From Crocinitomicaceae bacterium (lineage in GTDB: Bacteria > Bacteroidota > Bacteroidia > Flavobacteriales_D > Crocinitomicaceae), in assembly GCA_029249445.1 (NCBI GenBank), contig JAQWHI010000018.1:1-64000 (forward strand): a stretch of 64,000 bases of DNA. The letters run 5' to 3'. Position 1 is the first letter of the stretch; every line of letters starts with the position of its first letter. Shown piece after piece: positions 44,061-53,700 of this stretch. A program made the translations under genes and the position numbers. The notes under the pieces are model-generated. The model saw only the letters and a list, made by a program, of their open reading frames with translations. It was not told the DNA's origin and made no database searches.

Positions 44061-45055
44061 TCATACACTTGAAAGACAATATAAATGCCGAACAGGCGGC
44101 TGGTATTGCAGAAAAGATAAATGCGTTTCACACAGTTTCACAAGGAAAGAATGTTTTAATTTCTGGAAGCGGTATGAAAGATGTGCCTAACGCTATTGAG
44201 GCTCATGTAGATCAATTTTGGGTATTTGATAATGACATCCAATTGGCGTCTCGAGAATATCAAGATGAAAAACGTGAAGTTAAAATCGGAGATGTAACCA
44301 TTGGAGGACATCAAAATGCAACCTTATTGATCGGAGGACCTTGCTCTGTTGAATCAGAGGATCAAATTCGAGATGCTGCGCAATTGCTTGTTGGAATGGG
44401 ATTGACTACGCTCAGAGGAGGTTGTTATAAGCCGAGAACAAGCCCATATTCTTTTCAAGGTCTCGGTTTGGAGGGGCTACACCTTTTGGCCAAGATGAGA
44501 GAAGAATTTGGATTAAATGTGATTACTGAAGCGAGAGACGCAACCCATATACATGAAGTAATTGAACACTCAGATGTTATCCAAGTTGGAGCGAAAGCAA
44601 TGTACGACCAAGGCATCCTCAGAGCATGTGCAAAAACACAAAAGCCTGTTTTGATCAAACGAGGATTTGGAACAACGCTAAAAGAATTTGTTCAGGCTGC
44701 TGAGTTCGTGCTGTCGGGAGGAAATGAAAATGTAATCCTCTGCGAGCGTGGTTTGAGAACATTTGAAACAAATACGAGATTTACACTCGATTTATGTGGT
44801 GTGGCCTGGCTTCAAGAACATACTAACCTTCCGATTGTTTTGGACCCAAGTCATGCAATGGGATATTCGTATGGTGTTCCTGTTCTTGCAAAAGCTTGCG
44901 TTGCTATGGGGATTGATGGTCTTTTGATTGAGGCCCACCGTAATCCTAGTGTTGCAAAATCTGATGCGTCACAACAACTAAATCATTCAGAGTTTAAACA
45001 GCTTTTGGATCAAATTAGACCTGTAGCAGAAAGTGTAGGATATAAAATTATATAA
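44057..45055 (+). CDS. aroF: DAHP synthase, type I-beta
   Basis: A 332-residue 3-deoxy-7-phosphoheptulonate synthase, which joins PEP and erythrose-4-P as the first shikimate step. It has an N-terminal ferredoxin-like regulatory domain (residues 1-80, IIHLKDNINAEQAAG) and the barrel with LIGGPCSVESEDQI, LRGGCYKPRTSPYSFQGLG, ITEARDATH, LIKRGFGTT and DPSHAMGYSYGVP. KPRTSPYxFQG marks type I-beta DAHP synthases rather than KDO-8-P synthase. The ferredoxin-like domain is usually the feedback sensor. Its substrate supply would come from the adjacent pentose-phosphate epimerase. It overlaps both neighbours (4 bp before, 1 bp after). Confidence 0.93.
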   Translation: MIIHLKDNINAEQAAGIAEKINAFHTVSQGKNVLISGSGMKDVPNAIEAHVDQFWVFDNDIQLASREYQDEKREVKIGDVTIGGHQNATLLIGGPCSVESEDQIRDAAQLLVGMGLTTLRGGCYKPRTSPYSFQGLGLEGLHLLAKMREEFGLNVITEARDATHIHEVIEHSDVIQVGAKAMYDQGILRACAKTQKPVLIKRGFGTTLKEFVQAAEFVLSGGNENVILCERGLRTFETNTRFTLDLCGVAWLQEHTNLPIVLDPSHAMGYSYGVPVLAKACVAMGIDGLLIEAHRNPSVAKSDASQQLNHSEFKQLLDQIRPVAESVGYKII

Positions 45056-45735
45056 TGTATTTAGAGCAAAACATACGTGGATTGTGCGACAAATTTGGAT
45101 TGAATTTTGATTCTTTTCTGGAAGAATTAGATGTTGATCACGTAAATGAACTCTCCATTTATGATTTGGAGGCGATCGCTGAGGAGTATGTCATCGATTT
45201 AAATGCATTGCTTTTTAAAAATTCGTTCAAATCAAATCATTTAAAAAGTCGACTTGAAAACATTAAGTTGCTTGTTTTGGATGTAGACGGAGTGATGACC
45301 GATGGAGGGATGTACTTCACCGAGTCTGGAGATCAATTTAAAAAATTCAATACAAAAGATGGAATGGCCATTTTGCATTTGACTAAAAGTGATTTTCAAG
45401 TAGCAATAATCTCATCTGGATTTAGGGGAGAGTCGGTTCATCGACGTGCTGAAATGCTGGGGATTCAGCACTGCACTGTGAGTCGCGATTCAAAAATGGA
45501 CACCCTGAACAAGCTCTGTTCAACGCTCGGAATCGGTTTAGAAAACGTAGCAATGATTGGTGATGACGTGAATGATCTGGCTGTCATGGAGAAGATTGGC
45601 TTGGCGGCATGCCCGCGAGATGCTGTGAATTCCGTAAAACAAGTGTGTGATATTATTTTAACACTCAAGGGAGGTCAGGGCTGTGTGCGCGAATTTATTG
45701 ATCAGTATATTTTTGATGAACCATTGAACGAATAA
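45055..45735 (+). CDS. KdsC-like HAD phosphatase with N-terminal extension
   Basis: A 226-residue phosphatase. From about residue 70 it matches the KdsC (3-deoxy-D-manno-octulosonate-8-phosphate phosphatase) subfamily: LLVLDVDGVMTDGGMYF with catalytic Asp, NTKDGMAILHL, IISSGFRGESVHRRAEMLG, Lys in SRDSKMD and MIGDDVNDLAVM. It lacks a cap domain, as expected for KdsC tetramers. The first 65 residues are an extra helical domain resembling a lambda-repressor-type helix-turn-helix (LEAIAEEYVIDLNALLF). Normal KdsC starts near the DVDG. The start overlaps the DAHP synthase stop by one base, so the extension is genuine. Substrate could be KDO-8-P or a related ulosonate phosphate. Confidence 0.85.
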   Translation: MYLEQNIRGLCDKFGLNFDSFLEELDVDHVNELSIYDLEAIAEEYVIDLNALLFKNSFKSNHLKSRLENIKLLVLDVDGVMTDGGMYFTESGDQFKKFNTKDGMAILHLTKSDFQVAIISSGFRGESVHRRAEMLGIQHCTVSRDSKMDTLNKLCSTLGIGLENVAMIGDDVNDLAVMEKIGLAACPRDAVNSVKQVCDIILTLKGGQGCVREFIDQYIFDEPLNE

Positions 45736-45740
45736 ATGAT

Positions 45741-46961
45741 ATGAGTAAAATAAAGATTGGAATCATCAGAGAAGGAAAGGTACCGCCAGATATGCGCGTT
45801 GCTCTTACTCCGATTCAATGTCGCTCACTAATTGATATTTATCCGAATTTAGAGATAACGGTTCAGCCCAGTGCTGTTCGCGCCTTTAAGGACACTGCCT
45901 ATAAAAATATGGGGATCACTGTTTCTGAGGATCTTACAGATTGTGATGTCATTATTGGTGTGAAGGAAGTAAATATTGAGGATTTGATTCCCAACAAGAA
46001 ATTCATGTTTTTTTCACATACTCTAAAAAAGCAACCGTACAACCGTGAATTGCTCCAAGCGGTCCTCGATAAGAATATCCAATTGATTGATTATGAAGCA
46101 TTGAAGGATGCAGGAGGAAGGCGAATAATAGGATTTGGAAGGTATGCTGGAATTGTTGGCTGTTACAATGGTTTCCGAACTTATGGATTGAAGCACAATT
46201 TATACACACTCAAAGCGGCAAACAAATGTGTTGATCGGAAAGAAGTGGAGCAAGAATTGAAAAAGGTAAAGCTTCCTCCAAATACGAAGATTATCCTAAC
46301 TGGATTTGGACGGGTAGGACACGGGGCAAGAGAAATATTAAGTGAATTACCACTTCAAGAAGTTAGTCCTAATGAGTTCTTATCCAATGACTTTAATACT
46401 CCAGTATTTGCACATTTGGATGTTCAAGATTATTATAAAAGACGGGATGGCTCTGAATTTTCAAAGGATTATTTTTATTCTTCACCCGAGGAGTTTGATT
46501 GTACTTTTTCAAAATTTCTACCACATGCAGACATGTACATACCGTCACATTATTGGAGCGACAAAGCGGATTATATCATCACACGCGAAGATTTAAAGCA
46601 AGAAGATGTTCGTTTGTCTGTTGTTGCAGATATTTCATGTGACATTGATTGTGCAGTTGCATGCACAATTCGTCCGAGTAAAATTGCTGATCCGATTTAT
46701 GGTTATGATCCTGCAACGGAGTCAGAGGCAGATTATATGAAAGACGGCGTTATTGCTGTTATGGCAGTGGATAATTTACCATGTGAGCTGCCTTTAGATG
46801 CCTCTGAGGATTTTGGTAACGAATTGATCAAGGAGGTCATCCCGTCCTTGATTGGGGAGGATGTCAATGGTGTAATTGCTCGAGGAAGTGAAACTACATT
46901 AACTGGTGAATTAACGGAATATTTTGACTATTTAGAAGATTATTTAAAAGGAATCGAATAA
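45741..46961 (+). CDS. Saccharopine/alanine dehydrogenase-like NAD(P) oxidoreductase
   Basis: A 406-residue oxidoreductase of the alanine dehydrogenase/PNT and saccharopine dehydrogenase (LYS1-like) fold. The N-terminal domain begins KIGIIREGKVPPDMRVALTP, the family entry. ALKDAGGRRIIGFGRYAGIVG precedes the NAD domain and IILTGFGRVGHGAREIL is the dinucleotide motif. ITREDLKQEDVRLSVVADISCDIDCA is the catalytic region. The actual substrate is unknown; an amino-acid or amino-sugar dehydrogenase role is possible. It lies 5 bp after the KdsC-like gene. Confidence 0.85.
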   Translation: MSKIKIGIIREGKVPPDMRVALTPIQCRSLIDIYPNLEITVQPSAVRAFKDTAYKNMGITVSEDLTDCDVIIGVKEVNIEDLIPNKKFMFFSHTLKKQPYNRELLQAVLDKNIQLIDYEALKDAGGRRIIGFGRYAGIVGCYNGFRTYGLKHNLYTLKAANKCVDRKEVEQELKKVKLPPNTKIILTGFGRVGHGAREILSELPLQEVSPNEFLSNDFNTPVFAHLDVQDYYKRRDGSEFSKDYFYSSPEEFDCTFSKFLPHADMYIPSHYWSDKADYIITREDLKQEDVRLSVVADISCDIDCAVACTIRPSKIADPIYGYDPATESEADYMKDGVIAVMAVDNLPCELPLDASEDFGNELIKEVIPSLIGEDVNGVIARGSETTLTGELTEYFDYLEDYLKGIE

Positions 46962-46963
46962 CG

Positions 46964-48325
46964 ATGAAAAAAGGGAACAAGAAAATTATTCGGGGTTGGG
47001 TCATGTATGATTGGGCCAATTCAGTTTATAATCTTGTTATTTCTTCAGCAATTTTCCCAATTTTTTACGACAATGTTACGACGAAAGCATTTGCCAAGCG
47101 TGTTCACGGCTTGGAGGGAGAGGCATACACACAGGCGGTAGATAGTGGGTTTGATTTTGGCAATGTAACAGTGCAGTTTTTTGGTGCAGAAATTTCCAAC
47201 TCTGTCTTGATTTCTTATGTATTGTCTGCGTCTTTTTTGGTTGTTTCATTTCTATCTCCCATGCTATCAGGAGTTGCCGATTTTTCAGGGAACAAGAAAC
47301 GCTTTATGCAATTCTTCTGTTATCTCGGGGCCTTGTCCTGTATCTCTTTGTATTGGTTTTCTCCCAATTCAATTGAATTGGGTATGTTGTCTATCTTTCT
47401 AGGGAGCATTGGATTTTGGAACAGCTTGGTTTTTTACAATGCATATTTGCCCGAAATTGCAGCACCAAAGGATCATGATCGAATTTCAGCGCGTGGTTTT
47501 TCAATGGGATACTTGGGTAGTATGTTGCTTTTGGTGCTTTGCCTCTCAATAATTATGTTTATTGATCCCAAGTACACATCGATCAGTTTTCTTTTGGTAG
47601 GACTTTGGTGGATTGGTTTTAGTCAGATTACATACCGAGTATTGCCCAACAATCCATACAAGAAAAAGAAACAGAAGGGAATTTTATTAAAAGGATTCAA
47701 AGAATTACGGGCTGTTTTCAGCGAATTCAAAAAGACCAAACAACTGAAACGCTTTTTGCTGGCGTTTTTCTTCTACAATACGGGGGTTCAGACTGTAATG
47801 TTGATGGCGGTTATATTTGCGAAAAAAGAGGTGGATTGGGGAGATGCAGGTGGAGATACAGGACTTATAATTGCGATTCTATTAATTCAGATTCTTGGCG
47901 CATTTGGTGCGTTTGTTATGTCTCGTCTTTCTGGTGCAATTGGTAACATAAAGACACTGGGGATTTCTATTGTTATTTGGCTTGGTGTGTGCGTTGCGGC
48001 CTACATAGTTACTTCGCCGTTTCAATTTTATTTTCTGGCAGGCACAGTCGGTTTGGTCATGGGTGGCGTTCAAGCATTGTCGCGCTCAACCTATTCAAAA
48101 ATGCTTCCAGAAACAGAAGATCATGCGAGTTATTTTTCTTTTTATGATGCCACAGAAAAGATTGGAATCGTTATCGGTACGTTCTCTTTTGGTTTGTTCG
48201 AAATGATCACAGGTTCATTGCGAACGTCTGTGATTTCGGTAACTTTCTTTTTTCTCGTGGGGCTGATTTTGTTGTTTTTTATCCCAAAAAAGCACGTGCC
48301 TAGTCAAGCAGCATTTACAAAATAA
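46964..48325 (+). CDS. UMF1-type MFS transporter
   Basis: A 453-residue major facilitator of the UMF1 (Atg22-like) family with about 12 membrane helices. The family signature YDWANSVYNLVISSAIFPIF is at the N-terminus, with the MFS loop GVADFSGNKKRFM and a second GxxR-type loop near LSGAIGNIKT. A cytoplasmic Lys-rich loop (PYKKKKQKG) separates the halves. Members are thought to export small metabolites, perhaps amino acids. It is the last gene of the six-gene operon, 2 bp after the oxidoreductase, and may move the pathway's product. That is inference. Confidence 0.9.
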   Translation: MKKGNKKIIRGWVMYDWANSVYNLVISSAIFPIFYDNVTTKAFAKRVHGLEGEAYTQAVDSGFDFGNVTVQFFGAEISNSVLISYVLSASFLVVSFLSPMLSGVADFSGNKKRFMQFFCYLGALSCISLYWFSPNSIELGMLSIFLGSIGFWNSLVFYNAYLPEIAAPKDHDRISARGFSMGYLGSMLLLVLCLSIIMFIDPKYTSISFLLVGLWWIGFSQITYRVLPNNPYKKKKQKGILLKGFKELRAVFSEFKKTKQLKRFLLAFFFYNTGVQTVMLMAVIFAKKEVDWGDAGGDTGLIIAILLIQILGAFGAFVMSRLSGAIGNIKTLGISIVIWLGVCVAAYIVTSPFQFYFLAGTVGLVMGGVQALSRSTYSKMLPETEDHASYFSFYDATEKIGIVIGTFSFGLFEMITGSLRTSVISVTFFFLVGLILLFFIPKKHVPSQAAFTK

Positions 48326-48354
48326 GCTTCGGAAGCTAATCGTTTCGAAGTAGG

Positions 48355-49440
48355 CTATTTTCTATAAAATGGCAACTTAACAATTTTCGCTTTCACGGCT
48401 TTGTTTCGAATCTCAATAAAAACTTCTGTCTCTATTTCACTGTCTGTTTTTGTGACATAACCAAGACCGATTGCTTTTTGCATTGAAGGTGACATTGTTC
48501 CTGAGGTAACGCGTCCAATCACTTCTCCACTTGCATTTTGGATAGGGTAGTCGTGCCGTGGAATCCCACGATCAATCATCTCAAATGCAACTAGTTTTCG
48601 TGATGTACCTTCCTCTTTTTGTTTTGTGAGAAAGTCTTTATCAATGAAGTCTTCCTTATTTAGTTTTGTGATCCAGCCAAGTCCGGCTTCAAGAGGCGAT
48701 GTTGTATCGTCAATATCATTTCCGTAAAGGCAAAACCCCATTTCCAACCGAAGCGTATCTCTTGCAGCAAGTCCGATGGGTTTAATGCCATAGTCTGCGC
48801 CGGCTTCGAATACTTTTTTCCATACTTCCTCAGCCGCATCGTTTTTACAGTAAATTTCAAATCCGCCGCTTCCCGTATATCCTGTAGCTGAAATGATGAC
48901 ATTGTCTATTCCAGCAAAGGTATTTACTTCAAAGTGATAGTAGTTGATTTCACTAAGATTCACGTGCGTTAATTGTTGCATTGCTTCAACAGCTTTTGGA
49001 CCTTGAATTGCGAGTAGTGAATAGTCGTCTGAAACATTTCTTAATTGGCAATCAAATGTATTGTGTGATGAAATCCAATTCCAATCTTTATCAATGTTTG
49101 AAGCGTTTACGACAAGCAGGTATTTCTCATCGTTGAATTTATAAATAATAAGGTCGTCAATTATTCCTCCCTTACCATTTGGCATACAGCTATATTGTGC
49201 TCTTCCTTCAGTCATGACTGAGGCGTCATTTGAAGTAACTTTTTGTATTAGATCGAGGGATCCCGGTCCAGTCAGAATAAATTCTCCCATGTGGGAAACA
49301 TCGAATACACCAACGCCTTCACGAACTGTTTTGTGTTCTAAATTGACACCTTCGTATTGAACAGGCATGTTATATCCTGCAAAAGGCACCATTTTTGCGC
49401 CCAATTCTTCGTGAACATTTGATAAAGCTGTATTCTTCAT
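48355..49440 (-). CDS. gcvT: Aminomethyltransferase, glycine cleavage T protein
   Basis: A 361-residue T protein. It moves the one-carbon unit from the aminomethyl lipoyl H protein to tetrahydrofolate and releases ammonia. Recognised by [32 protein letters not shown], the catalytic Asp region [30 protein letters not shown] and the C-terminal beta barrel ([20 protein letters not shown]). Length and start are normal. It is the only glycine cleavage gene in the window. Convergent with the MFS gene. Confidence 0.96.
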   Translation of the reverse strand: MKNTALSNVHEELGAKMVPFAGYNMPVQYEGVNLEHKTVREGVGVFDVSHMGEFILTGPGSLDLIQKVTSNDASVMTEGRAQYSCMPNGKGGIIDDLIIYKFNDEKYLLVVNASNIDKDWNWISSHNTFDCQLRNVSDDYSLLAIQGPKAVEAMQQLTHVNLSEINYYHFEVNTFAGIDNVIISATGYTGSGGFEIYCKNDAAEEVWKKVFEAGADYGIKPIGLAARDTLRLEMGFCLYGNDIDDTTSPLEAGLGWITKLNKEDFIDKDFLTKQKEEGTSRKLVAFEMIDRGIPRHDYPIQNASGEVIGRVTSGTMSPSMQKAIGLGYVTKTDSEIETEVFIEIRNKAVKAKIVKLPFYRK

Positions 49441-49516
49441 TTTATTATTTTAAATTGTTCGACAAAATTAAAATTAAAGTGCAATTTTTGAATCACAAAA
49501 TGTTATGAATTGCTTT

Positions 49517-50653
49517 CTATTCTTGCAAACCCATCAATTCCGCCATTTCCTTACCAACGAGTGTTCCAATTGCCACGCCCATTCCGCCCATTCGAATGCC
49601 ACAATAAACGTTGTTCTCTACTTTTTTTATGATTGGTTTTTTGCTCCCTCCAACTCCCATTATTCCCGCCCAAGAGTGGTCAATTTCGAAAGGAGTATTT
49701 GGCAGAATTACTGTTTTTAATAGTTCTTCCAATCGATCCAAAATAGGACGTGTTGTTTCTATCGTTGTTGTTGTTTCTCCAATTTTATCAAGATTTCTTC
49801 CTCCACCAAACAATATCCGATTGTCGATGTTTCTAAAATAGTAAAACCCCTCTTGGTAATGAAACGTTCCTTTTACTTTCAAATCTTCAATTGGTTTTGT
49901 AATTAGAACTTGTGCTCGAGCAGGCAGGATGTCTTCTTTGGGAAGAAGTTGCTTCGCAAATCCATTGGTGCATATGGCAATTTTTTGAGCATCAATGGTT
50001 CCGATCGATGTTTTCACATTAAGACCATTAACGGATAGCGCTTCGATTCCAAAGAGAATATGTATGTTCTCTTTTACTGCACGCTTAAAAAAAACATCGT
50101 TTAATTTTGATGTGTCAATTTGTCCTTCAAGGCGGTTGTGGAATGCACCATAGATTTGGTTGAAATCAAATTTAGCAGCAACGTCTTCATCAATTGTATA
50201 CACTTCTTTTTGTCCAGTTATTTTCTCGAGTTGTTTATTCAAATGGGGAAGAAGAGTTTTTAGCTTATTGTAACGGTCTTTTTCTTTTTTTGTGTACAAA
50301 TCCCATGACCCATTTGTTTCGAGGTTGAAGGAATTTGCACCGAACATATCCTTTAAATAATCAAGTCCTTTTATTCGCATGGCAACAGTTTCCCAAACCG
50401 CATCTTCTCCGAAATTTTCGATGTCGTCGGCTAGCTCTGAGGGGCTGCCAAAACATGCGAAACCAGCATTTTTTGAGCTTGCACCGGAGGGCAAAATGCC
50501 TCTTTCAATAATGACAATTTTTGCTTCTGGATGTGTGCGTCGCAAATGCAATGCAGTGCTGAATCCTACGATTCCACACCCTATGATTAAATAATCAATA
50601 GATTTGAAGTAAGTTTTTTGCTCCCAGTAACTCGTTTCATCAATCTTTAGCAT
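49517..50653 (-). CDS. FAD-dependent oxidoreductase (DAO/glycine oxidase-like)
   Basis: A 378-residue flavoprotein of the D-amino-acid/glycine/sarcosine oxidase (DAO) family. The FAD motif is YLIIGCGIVGFSTALHLRR (GxGxxG), followed by IERGILPSGASSKNAGFACF. The C-terminal half contains GGGRNLDKIG, HSWAGIMGVGG and GIRMGGMGVAIGTLVGKE, which close the FAD site. An N-terminal extension of about 20 residues precedes the fold. The substrate is unknown; an amine or amino acid is likely. Divergent from the large TPR gene. Confidence 0.9.
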   Translation of the reverse strand: MLKIDETSYWEQKTYFKSIDYLIIGCGIVGFSTALHLRRTHPEAKIVIIERGILPSGASSKNAGFACFGSPSELADDIENFGEDAVWETVAMRIKGLDYLKDMFGANSFNLETNGSWDLYTKKEKDRYNKLKTLLPHLNKQLEKITGQKEVYTIDEDVAAKFDFNQIYGAFHNRLEGQIDTSKLNDVFFKRAVKENIHILFGIEALSVNGLNVKTSIGTIDAQKIAICTNGFAKQLLPKEDILPARAQVLITKPIEDLKVKGTFHYQEGFYYFRNIDNRILFGGGRNLDKIGETTTTIETTRPILDRLEELLKTVILPNTPFEIDHSWAGIMGVGGSKKPIIKKVENNVYCGIRMGGMGVAIGTLVGKEMAELMGLQE

Positions 50654-50766
50654 ACTATTTGTACTTACTATTCTGAACTATTTTCACCATCTTTGTGTAA
50701 ATGAATTATTCAAATTTAAACCAATTCTGTAACTGTGCGTACAGGACAACGTTTAAATAAGTTAGT

Positions 50767-53700
50767 ATGAAGCACTTTATTCTTTTATTGGCGTTGATTT
50801 TGAGTAGCTATGGGTATGCTCAGGAACTGCCATTCTTGTTTAAAGGCAAGGTTTCCAACTCAGATAATAATGTACCTGAGGGCGCTGTGAAAGTTTCTAT
50901 TGAACAGAATGGACTGGTAGTTTCCAACGTTCAGACAATATCGAATGGCAAATATACGCTTCGTGGAACTGTTGATCTCTCAATGCCATTTCAGGTGACC
51001 TTTGCAAAAACTGATTTTGTGTCAAAGTTTGTGCAATTTGATATGACCAAAATGAATGAAGAGGATGCCCCGTCTGGAGATCTTCGGCCTGTTGATCAAT
51101 TGGATATTCGAATTTTCAAGGAACGTGAAAATTTAGACTTTGGTTTTTTAGATGAAGAACCAGTTGTTGAATTTGAATGGAATCCTTCTAGGATGGGTGC
51201 AATACCAGATATGAATGGAGCAAATAAAATGAAATCCAGGATTGAGGACATGCTGTTGGAAGAAGAACGCAATAAAGTGGCTACTGATACAAAATACAAT
51301 CAGGCGATATTAGAAGCGGATGCAGCTTACGCTAAAGGTGCGTATCCGGAAGCGTTAGAAAAGTATGAAGAAGCACTTGGTTTCAAGCCAAGAGAGACAC
51401 ATCCTTTAGAACGTATTTCTGAGTTGGACGCCTTAATTCTTGCACAGCAAGAAGAAGAATTGGCTGCAAGTCAAGAGCGTCAGGCTTTCGATAATCTCAT
51501 CTCAGCGGCAGATAATTTGCGTGATCAGAAAGATTTTGAAGCTGCAATTTCCAAATACAAAGAAGCTTTGAAGTTGAAGCCTGACGAACAACATCCAAAA
51601 GATCAAGTTGCAATTTTATCTGCGAAAATTGCACAGGCTAAGAAAGAGGCTGCACGACAAGAAGCTTATGATGGGGCCATTCAATTGGGCGAATCATTTT
51701 TGAAACAGAAAAGTTTTAAAGCAGCAAAAGACAAGTTCCAAGAAGCAAGTGATCTGAAACCGAGCGAGGAATTGCCCAAACAGCGTCTAAAAGAAATCGC
51801 TGCGAAGCTCAATGAAGCGAAAGCTGCTCAGGCAGAGAGGGAACAATACAAAAAAGCACTTGCGGAAGCAGACGCCTTGTTTGATGCCGAGAGCTACAAA
51901 GCGGCAAAGTCAAAATATGAGTTGGTTTTATCCTTGGAGCCTTCCTCAACCTATGCGAAAACGCGTAAAAATAGTTGTGAAGAAAAGATACTTGAGCAAA
52001 ATCAAAGAGAGCAGACAATTGAAAAAATTGCTGCGCTGATGAACAGTGGAAATGTGGCGTTAAGCAGACGATCATACAAAGAGGCGATTGCAGCGTTCGA
52101 AGCTGTCCTGAAAATAGACAATGGTCAACTCGAAGCTTCTGAAAAACTTAAAATGGCGTTACAAAAAAATGAAGTTCAGACGTTAACAGAAAAGGGAGAT
52201 GCGAATTTTAATGCAAATAAATTCCAAGAGGCAATAGAAGATTATACAGCGGCAAATGCATTAATTACTTCCATTGAGCTGACCGATAAGATTGAAGCTG
52301 CTAGGAAGCGCCTTGATCAAGAGACTGCACTTGCTGCAAAAAATAAAAAGTATGAGGAACTTATAGTATTGGCTGATGCATCTTTCGAATCGAAAGAGTG
52401 GGAGAAGGCAAGATCACTTTATTCAGATGCCCTGAGTTATACAAATGACAAAAGCTATGCGCAAGGTCAATTAAGTCAAATTGAAAAAAATATTGCCAAT
52501 GAGAGAATGGTCTCAAAGCGGAAATTGAAATTTGAGAAGTTAATGCTCGAGGGACAGACGGCTTTTGATCGAAACGATTGGAGTACGGCAGTTTCTAAAT
52601 ATACAACAGCACTTGAATACACTGTTGAAAAGGAAGTTATTCAAGCTAAGATTGATGAAGTAAAATCGATTCAAGAACAAGAATTGATTCTTTCGAAACA
52701 GAATGCAAAAATATCCTTGCTATTGAATCAAGGAAAAGCAGCTCTCAAGAGGAAAGAGTACAACAAAGCAAAAGATAAGTTCGAGGAGGTTTTATCTATA
52801 AGTGCTTCAAATGTAGATGCGAAAAACGAGTTAGAGCAGGTAAATGCGAAGATTATTGAACTTCAAGATACTGCTGAAAAAGAGAAAGCCTTTCAAAAAC
52901 TTAAAAAAGAAGGGTATGACTTTGCAGATAATAAGGAATACGCCCGCGCAAAAGAGAAGCTGACACAAGCATTGAGTTTGAGAGAAGATTCTGAGATTCG
53001 CGAAAAAATTGCGAACATTGAGCGAAAGGAAAAAGCATTGACTGCTCAATTGGAAAGGCAGCAAATTTTTGATGAGTTGATGGATGCTGCTGAGGTACTT
53101 TCTCAAGAGGAAGAGTATGAAAAGGCTATTGCAAAATATAGAGAAGCCTCGGAGTTAATGCCTAATGAAGCGAAGCCGAAAGTAGAAATACAAGCACTTG
53201 AAAAAATGAGGGCCAACGCTTTAAAGCAACTTAAAATCGATGAAAAATATGCTGAAATAATCGAAAAGGGGGAGTTTCTCATTTCTAGAAAGAAATACCT
53301 TGAAGCAATTGTTGAATTTAATAAGGCGTTTGTAATCAAACCGAATGAAAAACTACCTGTAGATCGAGCAGCAGAAGCAGAAAGACTCTCAAAAGAGAGT
53401 ACCTCAGAGCTTGAGCGACTCGTCGAGAAAAACCTAAACGTTGCCCAAAAGAAACTCGACGAGAGAAATTACGATCGTGCACTTCAAATTTTAAACAATA
53501 CTGAGAAGCTGGATCCAAACAATGACCGATTGAAACAGATGCGATTCAAAGTAGATGCGTATTATCAAAGAGAGGAAGATTACACAAAATTTATTGCTGA
53601 TGCTTCCAGTATGGAGCTCGCGAAGGATTTTGTGGGTGCGCGCAAGGCCTACGAGGCTGCGATCCGCTTAAAACCAGAAGAAGAACTGATTGATAAAATC

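Noticed and set aside
44057-45055. KDO-8-phosphate synthase next to the KdsC-like gene
   Set aside because: The KPRTSPYSFQG motif and the N-terminal ferredoxin-like domain mark DAHP synthase type I-beta instead.
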